The notes beneath the pieces were generated by a model, which was given only the letters and a program-made list of their open reading frames with translations, was not told where the DNA came from and made no database searches. Shown here in pieces: positions 56,686-64,000 of a DNA stretch of 64,000 nt. Numbering within the stretch: the first letter of the stretch is position 1; each line of letters begins with the position of its first letter. Location of the stretch: assembly GCF_963664075.1 (NCBI RefSeq), contig NZ_OY760916.1:310001-374000 (forward strand). The letters run 5' to 3'. A program made the position numbers and the translations under genes. This DNA comes from an uncultured Desulfobulbus sp. (GTDB lineage Bacteria > Desulfobacterota > Desulfobulbia > Desulfobulbales > Desulfobulbaceae).

Positions 56686-56836
56686 GCAAACAGCCTTATT
56701 TTTTTGAATGAGGTCTCAGGCATTTTTTGCAGTGGTATCAACGCATTTTTCTCTGGTAACTTGCTGACAAATTGAACATAATGCCAGCTTCAAAAATGTA
56801 TACATTCAAAAGAGCGTTTGTGGAGATTCATTTATC

Positions 56837-58711
56837 ATGCTGAATATCATACGAAAAAATGCCCAGTCCGTTGTCATTCAGGCTGTGGTCGTCATCATCG
56901 CCCTCGTTTTTATTTTTTGGGGGGTGGGTGGAAAACTGCGAAATTCTTCAAACGCCATGGCGGTTGTCAATGGCAAAGAGATAGGTTTTCGGGATTTCAA
57001 GCAGAGTTATGATCGTGCAGCCGACCAGTACCAGCAGCAGTTCGGGGGACAACTACCGGAAAACTTCCTGAAAAGCATTCATCTCAAAGAGCAGGTTGCC
57101 CAACAGTTGGTGCAGCAAGAATTGTTGCGCCAGGGGGCAGAAAAAGCCGGAATTCATATCAGTAAAGAGGCGACCCAGCGTAAGATTAAAATGATCTCGG
57201 CGTTTACTCGAAATGGTCATTTTGATATGGATCAGTACCAATCGGTCCTCGAGCAGAATCGACTTTCTCCCACAACCTTTGAAAGCAGCGTTTCCAATGA
57301 TCTTCTGATAAATAGAACCACAGAGCTTATCGGTGATTTTGCCGAGATACCTGCCGCTGAAATGCAGCATTGGTTTGATTATCTGGATCAAGAGCTAAAA
57401 CTGAACTACGCAGTCGTCAGCCCAAAGGATTATCAGGCCCAAGTCGAGGTGAATGATACGAGCCTGAACGAGTGGTACGGCGCGCATAAACTCTCCTATA
57501 AAACAGCCCCTAAGGTAAAACTGGCCTATCTGAGTTTTAGTTATGATGAGCTTGCACAACCTGCGTCTTTAAGCGAGGAGAGCTTGCAAAGCTATTACGA
57601 TAACCACCTCAAAGAGTACCAGGTGCCAGAAAAGCGAAGAGCTCGGCACATTCTTTTTAAGGTGGCAGAAGATGCCGATGTGCAGGCCAGGGCAGCCAAA
57701 AAAGCTGCAGCAGAGAAGGTGCTCAAAGAAATACAGTCGGGTGCAGATTTTGCCGAAATGGCAAATAAATATTCGGAAGACAGCTCCAAAGATCGTGGAG
57801 GAGACTTGGGATTTTTTGGTCGTGGCGAAATGGTCCCTACCTTTGAGCAGGCTGCATTTTCCCTGAAATCTGGTGAGATGAGTGGTGTGGTTACCTCGCC
57901 TTTTGGGTACCATCTTATTAAGGTTGATGAAATCCAACCAGCTAACACGCGCGGCTTTGCCGAAGTCAAAGATTCTATTCGTAAAAAACTTTCTCAAAAG
58001 GATGCACACGCGCTGGCCTTTAAAAAAGCATCGACCACCTATGAGGCTATTATTCGGGCCGGAAGCCTTGCCAAATACAGCCAACAGGAGCATGTTGCGA
58101 TTAGCAATACTGAATTCTTTGCCCAGGCCTCTCCTCCGGAGATGGCCATGGTAAAAGATGCGAAATTTTTGCAGGCTGCCTTTGCTTTACGAAAAGGGGA
58201 GCTCAGCTCCATTGTTGAGACCAGTTCCGGCTATGCTATCATTTTTGCAGAAGATGTGAAAGAGCCCGAGGTACCCGAGCTGGTTGCAGTACGGGATCAG
58301 GTCGAAAAGGATTATGTTCAGGAGAAAAGTACAGAGCTTGCGCGTAAGGCTGCTGAAGACGCTCTTGCGGCGTTAAAAGAACAAGGGAGTTGGCCTGAAG
58401 GGCTAGAAAAGAAAGAGTCGCAATATACCAAGCGTATCGGGAGCTCTGATCTCCCGGAGGTTATCCGTAAGGATGCCTTTACCCGTCTCGGTCTGGAACG
58501 TTTTCCGGAAGTCATCTTATCTCAGGGCGATGTTTTTTATCTCTATCAGATCATCGACTCTCGCATTGGTAAAAGTGAACTGGATGCGGGCAAACGTAAA
58601 AATCTTGAGCAGCAGTTTTTGGAGGCGCAAAAAAATATTTTGCTGACATCCTGGCTGGGGCAGCTGCGCAAGGATGCAAAAATCTGGATCAATACCCAGA
58701 TGTTGCAGTAA
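56837..58711 (+). CDS. ppiD: PpiD-like membrane-anchored peptidyl-prolyl isomerase
   Basis: The 624-residue protein has a single N-terminal membrane anchor (about 12-32, VVIQAVVVIIALVFIFWG), a SurA_N-like chaperone domain (about 40-215), and a parvulin-type PPIase domain (about 265-362) with ARHILFKV, DFAEMANKYSEDSSKDRGG and SPFGYHLIKVDE. A second, degenerate parvulin-like part follows (about 395-490, with LRKGELSSIVETSSGYAIIF). It should fold newly exported proteins in the periplasm. It has its own terminator. Confidence 0.93.
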   Translation: MLNIIRKNAQSVVIQAVVVIIALVFIFWGVGGKLRNSSNAMAVVNGKEIGFRDFKQSYDRAADQYQQQFGGQLPENFLKSIHLKEQVAQQLVQQELLRQGAEKAGIHISKEATQRKIKMISAFTRNGHFDMDQYQSVLEQNRLSPTTFESSVSNDLLINRTTELIGDFAEIPAAEMQHWFDYLDQELKLNYAVVSPKDYQAQVEVNDTSLNEWYGAHKLSYKTAPKVKLAYLSFSYDELAQPASLSEESLQSYYDNHLKEYQVPEKRRARHILFKVAEDADVQARAAKKAAAEKVLKEIQSGADFAEMANKYSEDSSKDRGGDLGFFGRGEMVPTFEQAAFSLKSGEMSGVVTSPFGYHLIKVDEIQPANTRGFAEVKDSIRKKLSQKDAHALAFKKASTTYEAIIRAGSLAKYSQQEHVAISNTEFFAQASPPEMAMVKDAKFLQAAFALRKGELSSIVETSSGYAIIFAEDVKEPEVPELVAVRDQVEKDYVQEKSTELARKAAEDALAALKEQGSWPEGLEKKESQYTKRIGSSDLPEVIRKDAFTRLGLERFPEVILSQGDVFYLYQIIDSRIGKSELDAGKRKNLEQQFLEAQKNILLTSWLGQLRKDAKIWINTQMLQ

Positions 58712-58739
58712 CCTTTTATTTGTATTTTTCATCTTTATT

Positions 58740-58774
58740 AAGGACACGCCCTTTTTAAGGGCGTGTCCTTTTTT
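58740..58774 (+). terminator. Intrinsic terminator after ppiD
   Basis: AAGGACACGCCC (58740-58751) pairs perfectly with GGGCGTGTCCTT (58759-58770) around TTTTTAA, followed by more T. Confidence 0.93.
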
Positions 58775-58867
58775 CCGCTTCTGTGCTTTAATACCTCTGT
58801 TCGGGTACACAGAAGCTCTTTTTTTTTGAAAATGCTCGCAATTACAGCGAGATTATGACTAACTTCA

Positions 58868-61800
58868 GTGCAATCAGGTATTTTGAAAGAATCTTCCCCC
58901 CTTTCCCCCCGACCAACTCAGACATCCAAGAATACAGTTGACATGCAAGCTGTTAAGGCCCTTCCTGCCGCTGAACAGCTCTTGCTCCAACTCGTTTCCG
59001 TTATCTATGAACCTGTTTCCGCAAGCTTTCTGGCTCGTTGTCTTAATAGTCTGGTTCCCAGTTTTCTTGGGGATCGCAAACCAAGCAGCGAAGAGGTCAG
59101 CGAAATGGTGGCCCGTTTGCGACGCAAAGGATTTCTCAGTAGCAAAAACCAGTGCCCAAAAATTTTGGCTGAAGCGCTGACCCGTCAGGCCATTCGCCTT
59201 AAGCGATTTGGGCGTATGGCCTCCCTGGTTGAGCGGGCGGCTCCGGTGGATTACACCCATGGAAAATGGTCCACGCGCTGCTGGCGGGCGTTCCGCCAGT
59301 TTCGTATTGGTGTATACGGACAAAACTTCGATAAAATGGATGAGGCCCTGATTTTCTGGGAGCATGAGGGGCATAAGCATCTCAAAAGTGAGCCTCCATC
59401 AGTGCTTGTGGCTGCCCGTGCCTTTGGCCCCAAGTGGTTTGCTTCTCTGCCCGGTTCCTTCCAGTTTTTTTTGCTGGATGAGGTCATTCGTTATTCGTTG
59501 GAACGGCTTCAGTATTTTCCACGGGTGATAGACTACCTGGCCAACGAGAAAGCTCAAACCGTTTCCCCGGATGAACGGGTTCCGTTTCGGCGTCTTTTGG
59601 CATCCATTTATCTTTTACAGGGCGAATTTTCCCCGTTGCAGCAGTTGTTGGCAGCATACAGCGATTCCTTTCAAGGGTCAGGATTTGCTGGCACCGTCGC
59701 CTTTTTACATGGAGATACAGAAGCGGCACTCAAGCTATTTGATGAGGATTTAGAGCACCTCAAACAGTTTGCAGGCGATCAACCGTTTTTTTTCTTTGGC
59801 ATCACGGGGCTCTTTTGTGTTTTCGCGTTGTTAGCCCGTGATGAGGAGGGGGATCGCCAAAGAGTGCAAATGGCCGTGAATACGGTACTCAGACGCTGTA
59901 ATGGCTGTCCAGAAGAGGTCCCCTACCGCTTCATCGACGCTGTTTTGTATGCATCAAACGAGAATATGCCAGATATGCTGGCCCTGACCCAGGACCTGGT
60001 GGAAGATAAACGGAGTTTGAGCTCGCTTGTGGCGCTGCTTTGTCTTCACTGGATGGGAATTGAAATTCCTGTGGAATTTCAGGAAAAATTGAAAGATCTC
60101 TACAACCAAGCACGTGCCAATGGCTATCTTTGGGTTGCCATGGAGTCTGCCGAGCTGCTGGCGACATTGGATCCGACCCAGGAAAAAGCCGCCCAGGCTG
60201 CCCAAAATCTTTCCGATACCCTGCAAAGCCGCTATCTGACCCATATCATTGCCCCAAACGCCACTTGGAAACAGAGCCTGCAGGAGCTGATTGATCTTTC
60301 CACTAAGATCCGCGAGCCCGAGCGGCTGACTCGCCTGAGCTGGATGGTGGAATACGTTGATGGAATACTTGAACTCCACCCCAAGGAACAGAAAAAGACC
60401 AGTGGTGGAGGCTGGACCAAAGGGCGCACCATTGCCTTTCAGCGATTGGTGCGTCATGCCATGGACTACCTCACAGAGCAGGACCGTGAGATCAGCGCGG
60501 CCCTCTACCAGTCTGGAGAGAGCAGTAAAAATGGGGGGTACGTCTTTAACCCCGAACTTTCGATGCCTGCATTGGTCGGGCATCCCCATGTTTTTTTGAA
60601 ACGTTCTCCGCAGACACCGGTGGAGATAGTGTCCGGTGAGCCGGAGCTGGTGGTTGAACGAAAAGGGGACTCTCTCTTTATTCACTTCTCGCAGGATATT
60701 GGCGAGGGGAGCGTCGCGGTCTGGCGGGAAACGCCGACCCGTTTTCGAATCATTAAGATAAGTGATGAGCATCGCCAGGTCGCTGAAATTACCGGCCGTG
60801 ATGGCCTGCTGGTACCCATTGCCGCCAGTAAGAAGGTCTTGGATGCTATCGGGAATATCGCTTCTTTTATGACGGTGCATTCGGCAATCGAGGTACCTGG
60901 TGAAGGTGTCCCGGCCGAGCAGGTCGAGAGTGACCCCTCTATTTACGTCCATATCATTCCTTATGGTAGTGGCTTTCGTATTGAGTTCTTTGTACGGCCC
61001 TTCAAGCATGGTGGCCCTTACCTCAAACCTGGTGCCGGAGTGGCCAATCTTATGGCCGAGATCGATGGGCGTCGCTACCGGACCAAACGTGACCTGCGTC
61101 TTGAAGAGGATAAGGCGCGCGAAATCGAAGAAAGCTGCCCGATGCTTGATCTGGCGATAGATTTTGAGCAGGAGAACAAGCGAGAATGGCATTTGCTGGA
61201 TCCGGAAGAGTGCCTCCAGGTGCTCATCGAGCTGGAAGAGATCAAAGATAAGGTTATCCTTGAGTGGCCCGAAGGTGAAAAACTCGCTGTGCGGCGTCAG
61301 GCTGGCGTTAATCAGCTGAACTTGAATATTCGCACCAGTCAGCAGGATTGGTTCTCGCTGACCGGACAGCTTGAGATCGATCAGGATGAGGTTATTGAAC
61401 TTAAAACTCTGCTGGACAAGGTGCGGGAGTCGCGCAGCCGTTTCATTCCCATGGGAGAGGGACAGTTTCTGGCTTTGACCCAGGAGTTTCGGAACCGTCT
61501 TGAAGAACTCATTCTCTACGGGAACAGTCAGCCCGGCGACGACAATGAGGTGAAAATTCACCCCCTGGCAGCCATTGCCCTGGAAGAACTCACCCATCAG
61601 GCCCAGACGAATGCCGACAAGGGGTGGCGGGAGCGGCTCCAGTCCATAGCCGATGTCCAGGACATGAACCCTAAAGAGCCTTCGACCTTGAAGGCCGAGC
61701 TCCGTGATTACCAGAAGGAAGGCTTTACCTGGATGAGTCGACTGGCTCATCTTGGTGTCGGTGCCTGTCTGGCTGATGACATGGGCTTGGGTAAAACCCT

Positions 61801-63067
61801 GCAGTCGATCACGGTGGTGCTGAGCCTGGCCCATTTAGGGCCCTCTTTGGTTATCGCCCCGACTTCCGTCTGCATGAACTGGGAAACCGAGGTTCGGCGA
61901 TTTGCCCCCACACTTAAGTTTCACATGTTTTCTGAGTCCAACCGCGATGAGATTATCCCCACCTTGGGGAAATTTGATTTGCTCGTTTGTTCCTACACCC
62001 TCTTGCAGCAGGAAATTGATCTGCTCAGCCAGGTGAAATGGCAGTCTGTGGTGCTTGACGAGGCCCAAGCCATTAAAAATGCAGCGACCAAGCGCTCTAA
62101 GGCGGCCATGCAGCTGGACAGCCGTTTTCGGCTTATCACCACGGGAACGCCCATCGAGAATCACCTGGGCGAGCTGTGGAACCTTTTTAACTTTATCAAT
62201 CCAGGGCTTCTGGGAACCTATAAACAGTTTAACCGCCGTTTTGGTATTCCCATTGAGAAGTATCATGACCGAGAAGCACGGCGGACGCTGAAAAAGCTTA
62301 TCCGTCCCTTTATGCTCAGGCGTATCAAGTCGCAGGTACTTGAAGAGTTGCCTCCGAGAACTGAGATTACACTCAGGGTGGAGATGCAGCCGGAAGAGTT
62401 GCAGTTTTATGAAGCTCTCCGCCAGCAGGCCATTGAGAATATTGAAGGCAGCAGTGAAAAGACCGGGCGCCATTTGCGCATTCTGGCAGAGATTATGCGT
62501 TTGCGTCGCGCCTGCTGCAACCCGCGCCTTATTAATGATCAGGTCGAGATTTCCTCGACTAAACTCCAGGTGTTCGCCGAAACAGTTGATGAACTGCTGG
62601 GGGGAGGGCACAAGGCGCTGGTTTTCAGTCAGTTTACGGGGCATCTGGCTCTTATTCGAGAGTACCTTGATAGCAAAAACATTGCGTACAAGTATTTGGA
62701 TGGAACAACACCTGCCAAAGAACGGCAGAGTCAGGTGGAGCGTTTTCAGCAAGGGGAAGGGGATCTCTTCTTGATTAGTCTCAAAGCCGGTGGTTTAGGC
62801 CTGAACCTGACGGCAGCTGATTACGTTATCCACATGGATCCCTGGTGGAACCCGGCTGTGGAAGATCAGGCAGCGGATCGTGCCCATCGTATTGGGCAGA
62901 AACGGCCGGTGACGGTCTACCGGTTAGTGACTGCGGGCACCATTGAAGAGAAAATCGTGCGCCTGCATCAGGAAAAACGTGATTTGGCAAACTCCCTGCT
63001 TGAAGGGGCAGATATGAGTACTCGTATCAGTGCCGAAGAGTTGCTGGAATTGATTCGTTCCAGTTAA
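58868..63067 (+). CDS. SNF2-family DNA translocase with long N-terminal region
   Basis: The 1399-codon frame has a C-terminal SWI2/SNF2 motor (about 945-1395): motif I DDMGLGKTLQS near 970, motif II LDEAQAIKN (DEAQ) near 1063, motif III TTGTPIENHLGELW, motif V SLKAGGLGLNLTAAD, and motif VI DRAHRIGQKRPVTVYR near 1338. The first 940 residues lack recognised motifs; they include an early helical winged-helix-like stretch (about 30-100), helical repeats to about 500, and a beta-rich part (600-880). Such proteins remodel DNA-protein complexes in an ATP-dependent way; in bacteria they are often uncharacterised. The listed start is a GTG without a good ribosome-binding site; the ATG at 58943 is an alternative that removes 25 residues. 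Confidence 0.9.
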   Translation: MQSGILKESSPLSPRPTQTSKNTVDMQAVKALPAAEQLLLQLVSVIYEPVSASFLARCLNSLVPSFLGDRKPSSEEVSEMVARLRRKGFLSSKNQCPKILAEALTRQAIRLKRFGRMASLVERAAPVDYTHGKWSTRCWRAFRQFRIGVYGQNFDKMDEALIFWEHEGHKHLKSEPPSVLVAARAFGPKWFASLPGSFQFFLLDEVIRYSLERLQYFPRVIDYLANEKAQTVSPDERVPFRRLLASIYLLQGEFSPLQQLLAAYSDSFQGSGFAGTVAFLHGDTEAALKLFDEDLEHLKQFAGDQPFFFFGITGLFCVFALLARDEEGDRQRVQMAVNTVLRRCNGCPEEVPYRFIDAVLYASNENMPDMLALTQDLVEDKRSLSSLVALLCLHWMGIEIPVEFQEKLKDLYNQARANGYLWVAMESAELLATLDPTQEKAAQAAQNLSDTLQSRYLTHIIAPNATWKQSLQELIDLSTKIREPERLTRLSWMVEYVDGILELHPKEQKKTSGGGWTKGRTIAFQRLVRHAMDYLTEQDREISAALYQSGESSKNGGYVFNPELSMPALVGHPHVFLKRSPQTPVEIVSGEPELVVERKGDSLFIHFSQDIGEGSVAVWRETPTRFRIIKISDEHRQVAEITGRDGLLVPIAASKKVLDAIGNIASFMTVHSAIEVPGEGVPAEQVESDPSIYVHIIPYGSGFRIEFFVRPFKHGGPYLKPGAGVANLMAEIDGRRYRTKRDLRLEEDKAREIEESCPMLDLAIDFEQENKREWHLLDPEECLQVLIELEEIKDKVILEWPEGEKLAVRRQAGVNQLNLNIRTSQQDWFSLTGQLEIDQDEVIELKTLLDKVRESRSRFIPMGEGQFLALTQEFRNRLEELILYGNSQPGDDNEVKIHPLAAIALEELTHQAQTNADKGWRERLQSIADVQDMNPKEPSTLKAELRDYQKEGFTWMSRLAHLGVGACLADDMGLGKTLQSITVVLSLAHLGPSLVIAPTSVCMNWETEVRRFAPTLKFHMFSESNRDEIIPTLGKFDLLVCSYTLLQQEIDLLSQVKWQSVVLDEAQAIKNAATKRSKAAMQLDSRFRLITTGTPIENHLGELWNLFNFINPGLLGTYKQFNRRFGIPIEKYHDREARRTLKKLIRPFMLRRIKSQVLEELPPRTEITLRVEMQPEELQFYEALRQQAIENIEGSSEKTGRHLRILAEIMRLRRACCNPRLINDQVEISSTKLQVFAETVDELLGGGHKALVFSQFTGHLALIREYLDSKNIAYKYLDGTTPAKERQSQVERFQQGEGDLFLISLKAGGLGLNLTAADYVIHMDPWWNPAVEDQAADRAHRIGQKRPVTVYRLVTAGTIEEKIVRLHQEKRDLANSLLEGADMSTRISAEELLELIRSS

Positions 63068-63126
63068 GCAAAGGTCGGCAGGGGAAACTGAACAATACCT
63101 GCATTTTGTAAAAAACTGGTTTCATT

Positions 63127-63172
63127 AGAAAGACGCGTTGTTCCATGCCTACCCGCCGTCACAGATTCAGAG
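63127..63172 (+). repeat. Short dispersed repeat, copy 2
   Basis: This is the partner of 44189-44234, with about 35 of 46 bases identical in an ungapped alignment. It lies between the SNF2 gene and its terminator-like hairpin. Confidence 0.5.
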
Positions 63173-63182
63173 GGATGATAAG

Positions 63183-63231
63183 CAAAGAGCCAGGCCCAGC
63201 CGATTGTGCTGGAGTCTGGCTCTTTGTTTTT
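63183..63231. terminator. Bidirectional terminator between SNF2 gene and glycosyltransferase
   Basis: CAAAGAGCCAG (63183-63193) pairs with CTGGCTCTTTG (63216-63226), and inside CCAGC pairs with GCTGG. A TTTTT tract follows on the plus strand; the genes on both sides are convergent. Confidence 0.85.
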
Positions 63232-63260
63232 CTACGTCATCCTAAGGGGGAAAGAGTGTT

Positions 63261-64000
63261 TTATCTTTCCCCCTTACCCAGCCCCTTCAAGGGGGCCATG
63301 GTCCCCACCAGCTTAGCCGGGAGTTTAGGAAGCCCGCTGATCAATGAAACCAGTACCGCTGCAGAGTAGGGGATGGCCTGAATGGCAAGCACCGCTGCCC
63401 AGACCTGAATGTCCAACATATCACCATCTTCCCTGAGTTGTACACCGACCACAGAAAGAGCTAGGGCTATTGCAAAAAGCAGTTCTTCACGGGCATCGCC
63501 CAGTGATTTTAAAAAGGCGTTGGCCTGTGCCTTTTTAGGGGTTCTGAAAAAACCGATTTTTCGAGTGATGAACCCGGTCAGCATGGCCCGGGCGATGGTG
63601 TGGGACAGAGCCAGGCCGGCGAGTCCAGCAGCCAAGCTTTGAAGCCGGGTTGCAACGACACGACTGCGATACAAAAAAAACATCTTAAAGCTCTTAAAGA
63701 AAAAAAGCACGATGGGTAAAAAGGCAAAGATGATATGCGGCGGTGAGAGATATTGGGGGAAAATGATCATGCCGCAGGACCAAAGTAATGCCATAATATT
63801 AAAGAGCATGTTGATCCCGTCGGCAAACCAGGGCAGCCATCCCGCTAGAAAATGGTAGCGTTGACCTCCGGTGAGCTTGGTTTTCTTGAACCCAAACATG
63901 GCCATCATATGATGGCGAAGGATAAGCACCGAACCATAAGCCCAACGAAAACGCTGTTTTTTAAAGTCAAGAAAGGTGTCGGGCATCAGCCCTTTGCCGA
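63261..64000 (-). CDS. Membrane glycosyltransferase (GT2, cellulose-synthase-like), 5' part beyond window
   Basis: The frame runs off the right edge of the window; the visible 246 residues are the C-terminal part. KKQRFRWAYGS carries the Q-x-x-R-W motif that binds the acceptor sugar in processive family 2 glycosyltransferases. At least five membrane helices follow (for example GINMLFNIMALLWSCGMIIF and IIFAFLPIVLFFF). A processive polysaccharide or glycan synthase is likely; the sugar cannot be told. It may relate to the exopolysaccharide control genes at 33.9-37.3 kb, but they are 26 kb apart. Confidence 0.85.
   Translation of the reverse strand, partial: GKGLMPDTFLDFKKQRFRWAYGSVLILRHHMMAMFGFKKTKLTGGQRYHFLAGWLPWFADGINMLFNIMALLWSCGMIIFPQYLSPPHIIFAFLPIVLFFFKSFKMFFLYRSRVVATRLQSLAAGLAGLALSHTIARAMLTGFITRKIGFFRTPKKAQANAFLKSLGDAREELLFAIALALSVVGVQLREDGDMLDIQVWAAVLAIQAIPYSAAVLVSLISGLPKLPAKLVGTMAPLKGLGKGER

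Overview
The window comes from the chromosome of a sulfate-reducing or sulfur-disproportionating deltaproteobacterium (Desulfobacterota), most likely of the Desulfobulbales. The main evidence is a complete dsrC (two C-terminal redox cysteines), an atp operon with b-prime and b subunits but no a or c subunit genes beside it, and the general character of the housekeeping proteins. There is no prophage, IS element, CRISPR array, rRNA or tRNA gene that I can see.

Layout. 1-1.9 kb: end of an MFS transporter, then an ArsR-type regulator with a small DUF2892 membrane protein on the other strand. 2-7.4 kb: a structured leader, acs and alaS. 7.4-19 kb: a 12-gene same-strand locus holding a KAS, an ACP, two CrtI/CrtISO-type FAD oxidoreductases, FabG-, FabZ- and FabI-like enzymes, a DUF1232 protein, and a complete oleA-oleB-oleC-oleD set. 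This is the most interesting region: it looks like a self-contained pathway that builds a special (probably polyunsaturated) acyl chain and joins two chains head to head into a long-chain olefin. 19-25.4 kb: ATP synthase F1 plus stator genes, with an unusual His-rich signal-peptide-bearing b subunit. 25.7-31.5 kb (minus strand): amidase, mutS, HIT protein, phosphodiesterase. 31.6-33.9 kb: efp-epmA and a PPP-type phosphatase. 33.9-37.3 kb: three exopolysaccharide control genes (chain-length protein, ExeA-like ATPase, BY-kinase). 37.5-41.1 kb: carbonic anhydrase, an endonuclease III-exonuclease III fusion in one polypeptide, a NarL-type response regulator and an HU protein.

41.3-49.3 kb: lgt and mnmG on the minus strand diverge from the classical rpmH-rnpA-yidD-yidC-jag-mnmE operon, which in many bacteria lies near the replication origin (dnaA is not in the window). 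49.4-53 kb (minus strand): a nucleotide-binding-like hypothetical protein, cmoA-cmoB for tRNA wobble modification, and galE. 53.2-64 kb: a 4-oxalocrotonate tautomerase-like protein, ligA, acylphosphatase, a zinc-ribbon protein, dsrC, a PpiD-like foldase, a 1399-codon SNF2 helicase, and the end of a membrane glycosyltransferase that runs off the right edge.

The strongest candidates for something undescribed are the ole/fatty-acid/CrtI-like locus, the Nth-XthA fusion enzyme, the interleaved inverted repeats (possible pseudoknot or two-state switch) just before acs, the heptad His repeats in the ATP synthase b subunit, and a nine-G tract inside the likely dsrC promoter spacer. Starts were moved from the longest open frame to a better ATG or ribosome-binding site where the sequence supported it; this is stated in each entry. 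All family assignments are from motif recognition by eye, without database searches.
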